NCBI GenBank assembly: GCA_001916035.1 | Contig: MNRQ01000036.1 | Coordinates: 1 to 19,273 of the forward strand | DNA from: Clostridium sp. 27_14 | GTDB taxonomy: Bacteria; Bacillota; Clostridia; TANB77; CAG-508 | Direction: 5' to 3' | Length of the DNA stretch: 19,273 bases | Shown: positions 1-7,577 of the stretch, one piece after another | Layout of the letters: each line of letters opens with the position of its first letter | How positions within the stretch are numbered: position 1 is the stretch's first letter | Position numbers and translations under genes: made by a program | Notes under the pieces: model-generated | Seen by the model: only the letters and a program-made list of their open reading frames with translations | Told to the model about the DNA's origin: nothing | Databases searched by the model: none

Positions 1-127
1 TAAAAAAATATAAAAGTCAAGAAGAATCGTTATTTGCAATATAGGTGCTCAAAGTATTTATTTTAAATAATTTGTGACAAATGATTGACTAACCTACAAA
101 AAATCATTCTTAAATTTATAAAAAAAC

Positions 128-156
128 TAGCAATAAAAAAACTTATGTGATATAAT
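128..156 (+). promoter_or_regulatory. Probable extended -10 promoter for pta
   Basis: A perfect TATAAT at 151-156 is preceded by TG at 148-149, giving an extended -10 element. The -35 position (128-133, TAGCAA) is weak, as is common for extended -10 promoters. Transcription would begin near 163 and leave a leader of about 60 nt before the pta start at 223. The rest of 1-222 shows no open frame or clear RNA structure. A second possible -35 (TTGACT at 85-90) has no good -10 at the right distance. Confidence 0.55.
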
Positions 157-222
157 ATCTTTACACTTATAAACTTCAGACAAAATAAAAATCTAAATTA
201 AGTAAGGATGTGAAGATTTAAA

Positions 223-1233
223 ATGTCATTTATTGAAGAAATCAAAAAAAGAGCCAAACAAGAAATAAAAACTATAGTGCTTCCAGAAGCAGAAGACATA
301 CGTATTTTACAAGCAACAGAAATAGCATTAAAAGAAAAATACGCAAATATAGTTTTAATAGGAAATAAAGAAAAAATTTTAGAAAAAGCAAAAACAAATA
401 AGGTAGACATAGAAGGTGCAAAAATAATAGAGCCAGAAAAATCACAGGATTACGAAAAATATGTAAATCTTTTGTATGAATTAAGAAAAGCCAAAGGAAT
501 GACAATAGAAAAAGCAAAAGAATTAGTATTAAATCCTGTATATTATGGAATGTTAATGGTCAAAGACGAAAACTCAAAAGTAGATGGTCTTGTTTCTGGA
601 GCAATCCACTCAACAGCAGATACACTAAGACCAGCATTACAAATATTAAAAACAGCACCAAATACCAAACTTGTTTCTGCTTTTTTTGTTATGGTAGTAC
701 CTAACTGTGAATATGGAGAAAATGGAACATTTATATTTGCAGATAGTGGATTAAATCCAGATCCAAATGCAGAAGAATTATCAGAAATAGCAATATCATC
801 AAGTAAAAGTTTTAAAGAATTAACAGGAAAAGAACCCAAAGTAGCAATGTTATCATATTCTACTTATGGAAGTGCAAAATCAGAACTAACAGAAAAGATG
901 ATAAAAGCAACAAAAATTTTAAAAGAAAAAGAACCAAAATTAATATGTGATGGAGAACTACAATTAGATGCAGCAATAGTACCAGAAGTAGCAGCATCTA
1001 AAGCACCAGGAAGCCCACTAAAAGGAGAAGCAAATGTATTAATATTCCCTGACTTAAATGGTGGAAATATAGGATATAAATTAGTACAAAGACTAGCAAA
1101 AGCCGAAGCATATGGACCTTTATGCCAGGGAATTGCAAGACCTGTAAATGACTTATCAAGAGGATGCAATAGTAAAGACGTTGCTGGAGTAATTGCGATA
1201 ACAGCAGTACAAGCACAAAATAGTGAAAAATAA
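223..1233 (+). CDS. pta: Phosphate acetyltransferase
   Basis: The enzyme converts acetyl-CoA and phosphate to acetyl phosphate and CoA in the cytoplasm, the first step of the Pta-AckA route to ATP and acetate. The 336-residue length fits the short single-domain class that lacks the N-terminal regulatory DRTGG part. Family signatures are clear: SYSTYGSAKSE in the middle, GELQLDAAIVPEVA, KAPGSPLKG, NVLIFPDLNGGNIGYKL and GIARPVNDLSRGC near the C-terminus. The ATG at 223 follows AAGGATG at 204-210 with 12 nt between. Acetate kinase begins 105 nt downstream and the two are probably co-transcribed from the promoter at about 150. I see no lesions. The alternative, a phosphate butyryltransferase, is less likely because of the acetate kinase neighbours and the PVNDLSRG motif. 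Confidence 0.95.
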   Translation: MSFIEEIKKRAKQEIKTIVLPEAEDIRILQATEIALKEKYANIVLIGNKEKILEKAKTNKVDIEGAKIIEPEKSQDYEKYVNLLYELRKAKGMTIEKAKELVLNPVYYGMLMVKDENSKVDGLVSGAIHSTADTLRPALQILKTAPNTKLVSAFFVMVVPNCEYGENGTFIFADSGLNPDPNAEELSEIAISSSKSFKELTGKEPKVAMLSYSTYGSAKSELTEKMIKATKILKEKEPKLICDGELQLDAAIVPEVAASKAPGSPLKGEANVLIFPDLNGGNIGYKLVQRLAKAEAYGPLCQGIARPVNDLSRGCNSKDVAGVIAITAVQAQNSEK

Positions 1234-1338
1234 TAACAGACAAAAAAACAATACAATTTATTCAATACTAGCTGTATATTAAAGCTATAAATAGAGAGAC
1301 TAAAGTTATCTCTAAAATATATAAAAGGAGGAAATCTC

Positions 1339-2535
1339 ATGAAAATTTTAGTACTAAACTCAGGAAGCTCATCATTAAAATATCAAGTAATTGATATGGA
1401 AACAGAAGAAATGCTAGCAAAAGGATATTTTGAAAGGATAGGTCAATCAAATTCATTTTTAACACACAAAGTAATTGGACAAAAACATAAATTTGAACAT
1501 TATGCTAAAAACCATGAACAAGCAATTGAATTTGTAATCAGTAGACTTATAAACCCACACTATGGAGTATTAAAAGATTTATCAGAATTAGGTGGAATAG
1601 GACATAGAGTTGTGCACGGAGGAGAAAAATTTTCAGATCCAGTATTAATTACAGAAGATGTAATAAAAGAAATTGAAAAATGCAGTGACTTAGCACCATT
1701 ACACAATCCAGCAGCAATACTAGGAATAAGAGCATGTCAAGCTATAGTACCAGATATGCCAATGGTAGCAGTATTTGACACAGCATTCCATCAAACATTG
1801 GAAAAAGAAAAATATATTTATCCAATACCTTATGAATATTATAAAAAATATGGAATAAGAAAATATGGATTTCATGGAACATCACATCAATTTGTATCAA
1901 ATAGAGCAGCAGAAATAATAGGAAAAGATATAAAAGATTTAAAAATTGTAAGTTGCCACTTAGGTCAAGGCGGAAGTGTATGTGCAATCAAAGATGGAAA
2001 ATCTGTAGAAACAAGTATGGGATTAACTCCATTAGGAGGAGTACCAATGGGCACAAGAAGTGGAGACTTAGATCCATCAGTAGTAACATATATAATGAAA
2101 AAGGAAAATTTAAGCCCAGATGAAATGAGTTATATATTAAATAAACAATCAGGTGCTTATGGAATTTCCGGTGTGTCAGTAGATTTTAGAGATATAGAAG
2201 CAGATGCAGCAGCAGGAGGACATCATGCACAATTGGCTTTAGATAATTATCATTATTTAATAGCTTGCTATATTGCAAGATGTGTTGTTGCTATGAATGG
2301 TATTGATGTTTTGACTTTTACTGCTGGAGTTGGAGAAAAAGGTCAAGATTCAAGAAAGGCTATATGTGATCATTTGGGATTTTTTGGAGTTGAGTTAGAT
2401 GAAGGACTTAATCAAAAAATTAAAGGTGAAGAGGCAGAAATTTCAAGTCCTAATTCAAAAGTTAAGGTATTTGTTATACCAACTAATGAGGAGTTGATGA
2501 TTGCTAGAGAGACAAAAAAGGTTATTGAAAAATAA
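1339..2535 (+). CDS. ackA: Acetate kinase, copy 1
   Basis: It transfers phosphate from acetyl phosphate to ADP, yielding acetate and ATP, and pairs with the pta gene just upstream. The 398 residues match the usual family length. Visible signatures are VLNSGSSSLKYQ at the N-terminus, GHRVVHGGEKF (substrate Arg), VFDTAFHQT (catalytic Asp), KYGFHGTSH (catalytic His), MGTRSGDLDP (second catalytic Arg), VDFRDIE (nucleotide site) and PTNEELMIA at the end. One deviation stands out: the usual FTGGIGEN reads FTAGVGEK, so the Asn is Lys. The start is supported by a strong AAAGGAGG at 1324-1331. The last codons form part of the downstream palindrome at 2521-2647. Codons shift from A-ending to T-ending over roughly the last 100 codons. 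Confidence 0.96.
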   Translation: MKILVLNSGSSSLKYQVIDMETEEMLAKGYFERIGQSNSFLTHKVIGQKHKFEHYAKNHEQAIEFVISRLINPHYGVLKDLSELGGIGHRVVHGGEKFSDPVLITEDVIKEIEKCSDLAPLHNPAAILGIRACQAIVPDMPMVAVFDTAFHQTLEKEKYIYPIPYEYYKKYGIRKYGFHGTSHQFVSNRAAEIIGKDIKDLKIVSCHLGQGGSVCAIKDGKSVETSMGLTPLGGVPMGTRSGDLDPSVVTYIMKKENLSPDEMSYILNKQSGAYGISGVSVDFRDIEADAAAGGHHAQLALDNYHYLIACYIARCVVAMNGIDVLTFTAGVGEKGQDSRKAICDHLGFFGVELDEGLNQKIKGEEAEISSPNSKVKVFVIPTNEELMIARETKKVIEK

Positions 2536-2647
2536 TTACAATTTTGACTACGTTAAACTTCATTTAAAATTTAATCAACGTACCATCGTACGCCTCATAA
2601 ATTTTAAACTCGTTTGCCTTGTCAAAATTTAATTCTTTTTCAATAAC
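2521..2647. repeat. Full palindromic repeat, copy A
   Basis: This is an imperfect 127-nt inverted repeat centred near 2585. Its left arm begins inside ackA copy 1, over the last codons and stop. Paired blocks from outside inward are GTTATTGAAAAA (12 bp), AATTA (5), ATTTTGAC (8), AAAC (4), TTTAAAATTTA (11) and CGTAC (5), with the loop CATC at 2584-2587. About 45 of 60 positions pair. The core (TTACAATTTTGAC to CGTAC) recurs at 2661, 3942 and 5550; the outer 12 bp do not. It has no clear run of T after the stem, so it does not look like a standard terminator. Possible roles are an RNA processing or stability element, or a mobile palindromic unit; neither is shown by the sequence. Confidence 0.85.
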
Positions 2648-2660
2648 AAAGAAAATGAAA

Positions 2661-2711
2661 TAATTACAATTTTGGCTACGTTAAACTTCATTTTAAATTT
2701 AATCAACGTAC
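2661..2711 (+). repeat. Left-half copy B of the palindromic repeat
   Basis: This stretch repeats the left arm of copy A in the same orientation. Over the 48 nt from TTACAATTTTG to CGTAC it differs at two positions (GGC for GAC, and one A to T in the TTTAAAATTTA block). No matching right arm follows; the sequence runs straight into the ribosome binding site of ackA copy 2. It lies 14 nt after copy A ends, so the right arm of A could pair either with its own left arm or with this half copy, which would give two mutually exclusive hairpins in the transcript. Confidence 0.8.
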
Positions 2712-2744
2712 AAAAAATTAAGATTTTAGAAAGGAAGAAAATAA

Positions 2745-3944
2745 ATGAAAATACTTGTATTGAACTGTGGAAGTTCATCATTAAAATATCAATTAATTAA
2801 TATGGAAACAGATGAGGTAATGGCTTCTGGAAAATATGAAAGAATAGGAGAAAAAGAGGCTTTTTTAACACACAAAATAGAAAGTGCTGGTAAAAAAATA
2901 AAAATAGAAAACCCAGCATACAACCATACAGAAGCAATAGAATTCACTTTAGAACAACTTGTAAATCCAGAATACAAAGTAATAGACTCATTAGATGAAA
3001 TAACAGCAATAGGACACAGGTTAGTACATGGAGGAGAAAAAATAGCAGAATCTGTAAAAATAGATGACAATGTAGTAGAAGTTTTAAAAGAATATACAGA
3101 TTTAGCACCACTACATAATCCAGCATGCATTTTAGGAATAGAAGCATGTAAAAAAGTAATGCCAAATAAACCAATGGTAGGAGTATTTGACACAGCATTT
3201 CATCAAACTATATCTAAAGAAAGATATATTTATCCAATACCTTATGAATATTACAAAAAATATGGAGTAAGAAAATATGGATTCCATGGAACTTCACATA
3301 TGTATGTATCACAAAGATTAGCAGAAATAGAAAATAAAGATATAAAAGACATGAAAATAATCACATGCCATTTAGGACAGGGGTCTAGTATATGTGCAAT
3401 AAATGGTGGAAAATCAGTAGATACAAGTATGGGATTAACTCCATTAGGTGGAATACCAATGGTAACAAGAAGTGGAGATTTAGATCCATCAGTAATAACA
3501 TATTTAATGAAAAAAGAATGTTTAACACCAGAAGAAATGGAAACAATATTAAATAAAAACTCTGGATTATCAGCTATTTCAGGACTAGCACCTGACTTTA
3601 GAGAAATAGAAGAAGCTTCTAATACTGATAATGAAATGGCAAAAATTGCAATCGATGAATTTAATTATGCAATTGCTAGTTATATTGCAAAATATGCAGT
3701 AGAATTAAATGGAGTAGACTATATCGTATTTACTGGAGGAATTGGCGAAAATCAAATTAATATACGTAAAGGAGTTTGCGAAAAATTAAAATTTATGGGT
3801 GTTGACATTGATTTGAAAGCTAATAATATGAGGGGAGAGGAAAAAGTTATTTCTATTCCTGAGTCTAAAGTTAAAGTATGGGTTATACCTACTAATGAGG
3901 AGCTTATGATTGCTAAAGAGACAGCACGCTTGATTGAAAAATAA
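2745..3944 (+). CDS. ackA: Acetate kinase, copy 2
   Basis: This is a second full-length acetate kinase (399 residues), roughly 60% identical to copy 1 by eye, so the duplication is old or the copies have different origins. It has VLNCGSSSLKYQ, GHRLVHGGEK, VFDTAFHQT, KYGFHGTSH, PDFREIE, FTGGIGEN and PTNEELMIA. The catalytic Arg lies in MVTRSGDLDP, where the residue two before the Arg is normally Gly (as in copy 1) and here is Val. All core catalytic residues appear present, so it should be active. The start is chosen from AAGGA at 2731-2735, 9 nt before the ATG. Half copies of the palindromic repeat bracket it in the same orientation (2661-2711 and 3942-3992). Another acyl kinase such as propionate kinase cannot be excluded from sequence alone. 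Confidence 0.93.
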   Translation: MKILVLNCGSSSLKYQLINMETDEVMASGKYERIGEKEAFLTHKIESAGKKIKIENPAYNHTEAIEFTLEQLVNPEYKVIDSLDEITAIGHRLVHGGEKIAESVKIDDNVVEVLKEYTDLAPLHNPACILGIEACKKVMPNKPMVGVFDTAFHQTISKERYIYPIPYEYYKKYGVRKYGFHGTSHMYVSQRLAEIENKDIKDMKIITCHLGQGSSICAINGGKSVDTSMGLTPLGGIPMVTRSGDLDPSVITYLMKKECLTPEEMETILNKNSGLSAISGLAPDFREIEEASNTDNEMAKIAIDEFNYAIASYIAKYAVELNGVDYIVFTGGIGENQINIRKGVCEKLKFMGVDIDLKANNMRGEEKVISIPESKVKVWVIPTNEELMIAKETARLIEK

Positions 3945-3992
3945 TTACAATTTTGACTACGTCAAACTTTATTAAAAATTTAATCAATGTAC
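3942..3992 (+). repeat. Left-half copy C of the palindromic repeat
   Basis: It begins at the stop codon of ackA copy 2 with TAATTACAATTTTGACTACG, the same junction seen after ackA copy 1, and ends in CAATGTAC. It is more diverged than copy B (TCAAACTTTATT, AAAAATTTA, AATGTAC). No right arm follows; the guaB ribosome binding site starts about 20 nt later. Confidence 0.75.
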
Positions 3993-4028
3993 ATTAAAAA
4001 ATATAAAAAGAAAAGGAGATTATATAAA

Positions 4029-5534
4029 ATGGCTAAAATTTTAGAAAACATATCAAGAACATTTAATGAATTTTTATTATTACCAAATTTAACAGATGAA
4101 AGATGTATACCATCAAATGTATCATTAAAAACACCACTAGTAAAATATAGAAAAGGTGAAGAACCAAAATATAGTGCAAATGTACCAATGGTATCTGCAA
4201 TAATGCAATCAGTATCAGGAGTTGATATGGGAATCGCATTAGCAAGAGAAGGAGGAGTTGCATTTATATATGGTTCACAATCTATAGAATCACAAGCAGA
4301 AATGGTTAGACAAGTAAAAAAACATAAAGCAGGATTTATAACAAGTGACTCTAATGTAAAATCAGGAACACCATTAAAAGAAGTATTAGAATTAATAGAA
4401 GAAACAGGACACTCAACTGTTATGATAACAGAAGATGGAACACCACACGGAAAATTCATAGGTTTAGTAACAGATAAAGACTATAGAATTTCAAGAGATG
4501 ACATGAATGCACCAATAGATACATTTATGACATCAAAAGAAAAAGCTATATGGGCGTGTGAAGGTATAAGTTTATCAGAAGCAAATGATATTATATGGGA
4601 ACGCAAAATAGCATGTTTACCAATATTAGATGACGAAGGAAAATTAAAATACTTAGTATTCCGTAAAGATTATGAAGACAGAAAAACAAATCCAAATTCA
4701 TTATTAGATGATGATAAAAGATATATAATTGGAGCAGGTATAGGAACAAGAGACTATGCAGAAAGAATACCAGCACTAGTAGACGCAGGAGTAGATATGT
4801 TATGTATAGACTCTTCAGATGGATATTCAGTATGGCAAAAAAATACTATAGCTTATGTAAGAAAACACTATGGAGACAATGTAAAAATTGGAGCAGGAAA
4901 TGTTGTAGATAGAGAAGGATTTAGATATCTAGCAGAAGCAGGAGCAGATTTCATTAAAGTAGGAGTTGGAGGAGGTTCAATTTGTATAACTAGAGAAACA
5001 AAAGGAATTGGACGTGGACAAGCTTCAGCTTTAATAGATGTTGTAGCAGCAAGAGACGAATATTTTAAAGAAACAGGAATATATATTCCTGTATGCTCAG
5101 ATGGAGGAATTGTACATGACCATCACATAACAATAGCACTAGCTTTAGGAGCAGACTTTGTTATGATGGGAAGATATTTTGCAAGATTTGATGAAAGTCC
5201 TACAAGAATAGTAAAAAAAGGAAATGGATATGTTAAAGAATATTGGGGAGAAGGATCAAACCGTGCTAGAAATTGGCAAAGATATGATATGGGAGGTAAA
5301 AAAGCACTTTCTTTTGAGGAAGGTGTAGACTCATACATTCCTTATGCTGGTAGATTAAAAGATAATTTAGAAGTTACAGTTTCTAAAATAAAATCTACTA
5401 TGTGCAATTGTGGAAGTATTAGTATTCCAGAATTCCACGAGAAAGCTAGATTGACTTTGGTGTCTGAAGTTAGCATTTCAGAAGGTAGCGCACATGATGT
5501 TATTCTTAAGGAAGTTGATAGCCAATACAAATAA
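4029..5534 (+). CDS. guaB: IMP dehydrogenase, Tritrichomonas-like type
   Basis: It oxidises IMP to XMP with NAD+, the committed step of GMP synthesis. The protein is 501 residues with an (alpha/beta)8 barrel and two inserted CBS domains (about residues 105-220). The catalytic loop GGGSICITRE puts the Cys at residue 319, and the flap motif NWQRYDMGG puts the Arg-Tyr dyad at 418-419; these are the residue numbers known for the Tritrichomonas foetus enzyme. IDSSDGYSVWQ, VCSDGGIV, FEEGVDSYIPYAG and STMCNCG also fit that type rather than the common bacterial GuaB. An upstream in-frame ATG exists at 3987, but AAAAGGAGAT at 4011-4020 and the family N-terminus favour 4029. It is followed by palindrome copy D. 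Codon use changes to T-ending over roughly the last 80 codons. Confidence 0.95.
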   Translation: MAKILENISRTFNEFLLLPNLTDERCIPSNVSLKTPLVKYRKGEEPKYSANVPMVSAIMQSVSGVDMGIALAREGGVAFIYGSQSIESQAEMVRQVKKHKAGFITSDSNVKSGTPLKEVLELIEETGHSTVMITEDGTPHGKFIGLVTDKDYRISRDDMNAPIDTFMTSKEKAIWACEGISLSEANDIIWERKIACLPILDDEGKLKYLVFRKDYEDRKTNPNSLLDDDKRYIIGAGIGTRDYAERIPALVDAGVDMLCIDSSDGYSVWQKNTIAYVRKHYGDNVKIGAGNVVDREGFRYLAEAGADFIKVGVGGGSICITRETKGIGRGQASALIDVVAARDEYFKETGIYIPVCSDGGIVHDHHITIALALGADFVMMGRYFARFDESPTRIVKKGNGYVKEYWGEGSNRARNWQRYDMGGKKALSFEEGVDSYIPYAGRLKDNLEVTVSKIKSTMCNCGSISIPEFHEKARLTLVSEVSISEGSAHDVILKEVDSQYK

Positions 5535-5537
5535 CTA

Positions 5538-5659
5538 GTTGAAACAGAATTACAATTTTGACTGCGGCAAACTTCATTTAACATTTAATCAACGTACAAT
5601 AAGTACGCCTCATAAATGTTAAACTTGTTTTTCTTGTCAAAATTTAATTCTGTTCCAAC
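5538..5659. repeat. Full palindromic repeat, copy D
   Basis: This second full palindrome (122 nt) starts 4 nt after the guaB stop. Paired blocks are GTTG/CAAC, AACAGAATTA, ATTTTGAC, AAAC, TTTAACATTTA and the centre GTAC-AATAA-GTAC. Compared with copy A, C5582 in the left arm is matched by G5618 in the right arm, where copy A has an A-T pair: a compensatory change. The outer stem (GTTGxAACAG) shares nothing with copy A's outer stem, yet is complementary within this copy. No T-run follows. It separates the metabolic genes from the glycan locus. Confidence 0.85.
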
Positions 5660-5690
5660 CAATAAATTAAGATAGGAGAAAATTGTAAAA

Positions 5691-6683
5691 ATGGAAGAAA
5701 CAGTAGATGTACTAATGGCAACCTACAACACAAAAATAGAATACTTAAAAAAACAAATAGAAAGCATATTAAACCAAACTCACAAAAAAATAAATCTACT
5801 GATTTCTGACGACTGCTCACCAAACAAAGAAGTAGAAAAAACATTAGAAGAATATGCAAAAAAAGACAAAAGAATAAAGCTATATAAACCAGAACACAAT
5901 TTAGGATACACCAAAAACTTTGAATATTTACTACAACAATCAACAGCACAATACATAAGTTTTAGTGACCATGACGATATATGGTATCCACAAAAAATAG
6001 AAAAAAGTTTACAAAAACTAAAAAAAGATAATGTTGACTTAGTATATTGCAATTGCCACCAAATAGATGAAAAAGATAAAATAATAAGACAAGATTATTT
6101 TAAATATAAAAATATGCCATTAATAAATAAACACAGTAAACTAGCAATATCACGATATGCAGGAATAGGATGTTCACAGCTATTTACAAAAGAAGTAAAA
6201 GAAAAAGCACTTCCTTTTTTTAAAAGTGTAATAGCACATGATTGGCTAATAGGTTTTATAGCAAATGAAGGGAAAGGAATCAGCTATATAGAAGAACCAT
6301 TATTTGGATATAGACTACATCAATCAAATGTTTTTGGAGGAAGAAGTTTAAACCAAAATCTACTTATATGGAAAGAAAAAAATGGAAGCACTTATGAAAG
6401 CTATTTAAAATATAGAAAAGAAAAAGTAATTGATAAAGCATATTTAGATGGAGCAAAAATGTGTTTAGAATATAGCAAAAAACTAGAAGATGCAAAAAGT
6501 GAAAAATGGATAAAAAGTTTAATAAAATATTATGAATCAATAAAAAAATCAAAATATATAAATTTCCATTTTATAAGTTTTTTCCGTTTTTTATCAGGAA
6601 AAAATCTTACTAAGAAAATGATAAAAGAAATGGTTATATTTCATTTTTCAATTATAGGATATTTGCGCTTTAAAAAAGATTAA
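5691..6683 (+). CDS. GT2 glycosyltransferase (rhamnosyltransferase-like)
   Basis: This 330-residue GT-A fold transferase is probably cytoplasmic, adding a sugar to the lipid-linked glycan chain. The N-terminus VDVLMATYNT is the nucleotide-binding strand, followed by ESILNQTHKKINLLISDDCS and the metal-binding SDHDDIWYP (D93, D95, D96). This SDxDDxW form is typical of GT2 proteins in rhamnan and O-antigen loci (RgpB/WbbL-like). It is a clear paralogue of the gene at 7578: both start MEE, share IESILNQT and ISDDCS and have the same length. The start is supported by AGGAG at 5674-5678, 12 nt upstream. The C-terminal 25 residues are basic and aromatic, perhaps membrane-associating. The exact donor and acceptor cannot be read from the sequence. 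Confidence 0.88.
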   Translation: MEETVDVLMATYNTKIEYLKKQIESILNQTHKKINLLISDDCSPNKEVEKTLEEYAKKDKRIKLYKPEHNLGYTKNFEYLLQQSTAQYISFSDHDDIWYPQKIEKSLQKLKKDNVDLVYCNCHQIDEKDKIIRQDYFKYKNMPLINKHSKLAISRYAGIGCSQLFTKEVKEKALPFFKSVIAHDWLIGFIANEGKGISYIEEPLFGYRLHQSNVFGGRSLNQNLLIWKEKNGSTYESYLKYRKEKVIDKAYLDGAKMCLEYSKKLEDAKSEKWIKSLIKYYESIKKSKYINFHFISFFRFLSGKNLTKKMIKEMVIFHFSIIGYLRFKKD

Positions 6684-6690
6684 AAATTAA

Positions 6691-6719
6691 TTGACAAAAT
6701 ACAATTAAAAATATACAAT
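6691..6719 (+). promoter_or_regulatory. Sigma-A type promoter upstream of the ABC exporter genes
   Basis: A consensus -35 TTGACA at 6691-6696 is followed, after exactly 17 nt, by TACAAT at 6714-6719 (one mismatch to TATAAT). It lies in the 81-nt gap before the permease gene, whose ribosome binding site AAGGAAAGGAAG is at 6744-6755. This suggests the export genes and those downstream can be transcribed independently of the first glycosyltransferase. Evidence is from motif match only. Confidence 0.6.
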
Positions 6720-6764
6720 AAAGACACAAAATTTATACAATTTAAGGAAAGGAAGACAAGAAAA

Positions 6765-7556
6765 ATGGAATTTTTAAAAAATGTATGGAAAAATAGAAAA
6801 ATAGCAATGCAATTAGGAAAAAATGATTTTAAAAATAGATTTGCAAATACAAGTTTAGGAAGTATATGGGGATTTTTATCACCATTTATTTTCATGATGA
6901 TGTATGTAATAGTATTTCAATACATATTTGTAACACCAGGACCAGATGGAGCACCTTATGTAGTATGGTTTATGCCAGGAATGGCAATGTGGATGTGCAT
7001 AAATGACGGAATAATAGGAGCAAGTAGTTCAATTAGAGGATATAGTTACCTGGTAAAAAAAGTAGTCTTTCCAGTAGATATAATACCTGTAATATCATTA
7101 ATAGCAAACTCATTTGTAGCACTTTTCTTATTTATAATAGCAACAATAACATGCTGTGCATTTGGATTTTATCCAAACATATTACAAATTTTATATATAA
7201 TTGTAGCAGCATATGCATTTATAATAAGTTTTACAAGATTCACATCAGCAGTATCAACACTAGTACCAGACTTTACAAATTTATTAGGAATTTTAATGCA
7301 ATTATTTTTCTGGTTCACACCAGTAGTATGGAACTTAAACCAAATAGCAATGCACCACACAATAACAAGAATAATAAAATGTATGCCATTTACCTATTTA
7401 GTAACTGGAATAAGAGACTGTTTTATGGAAGGAAACATTATAACAGCAGGACATGGAATATACACAATAATATTTTGGGTAATCACAATAATTATGTTTA
7501 TATGGGGAAATTACATATTTAAAAGAAGCAAAAAAGATTTTGCAGATGTATTATAA
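6765..7556 (+). CDS. ABC polysaccharide export permease (Wzm/TagG family)
   Basis: This 263-residue integral membrane subunit forms the channel of an ABC-2 type exporter moving a finished, lipid-linked glycan across the membrane. The N-terminus QLGKNDFKNRFANTSLGSIWGFLSP is the typical amphipathic start of the family and leads into the first membrane segment. About six hydrophobic segments follow (near residues 33-55, 65-80, 108-135, 140-165, 175-195 and 230-250). The partner ATPase is encoded at 8593, separated by one glycosyltransferase gene, an arrangement seen in rhamnan and O-antigen loci. The ATG at 6765 follows AAGGAAAGGAAG with 9 nt spacing, and its own promoter-like sequence lies at 6691-6719. 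Export of teichoic acid (TagG) is an alternative, but the surrounding glycosyltransferases favour a polysaccharide. Confidence 0.92.
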   Translation: MEFLKNVWKNRKIAMQLGKNDFKNRFANTSLGSIWGFLSPFIFMMMYVIVFQYIFVTPGPDGAPYVVWFMPGMAMWMCINDGIIGASSSIRGYSYLVKKVVFPVDIIPVISLIANSFVALFLFIIATITCCAFGFYPNILQILYIIVAAYAFIISFTRFTSAVSTLVPDFTNLLGILMQLFFWFTPVVWNLNQIAMHHTITRIIKCMPFTYLVTGIRDCFMEGNIITAGHGIYTIIFWVITIIMFIWGNYIFKRSKKDFADVL

Positions 7557-7577
7557 AAGAGAGGTTGAAAATTAAAT

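Noticed and set aside
71..81. Palindrome TTTGTGACAAA as an operator upstream of pta
   Set aside because: The half sites are 5 bases and do not match a Rex, Crp/FNR or CcpA site with correct spacing; there is too little information to support a regulator.
1269..1312. Small hairpins between pta and ackA (TAGCT/AGCTA, AGAGA/TCTCT)
   Set aside because: The stems are only 5 bp, with no T-run and no conserved riboswitch-like pattern.
2544..2570. Promoter TTGACT ... TAAAAT inside the repeat left arm
   Set aside because: Spacing is only 15 nt, the -10 is poor in copy D, and copy B has TTGGCT. In this AT-rich DNA such matches are expected by chance.
2521..2647. Rho-independent terminator
   Set aside because: The stem is very AT-rich and long, the only T-run lies within the right arm itself, and copy D has no T-run at all.
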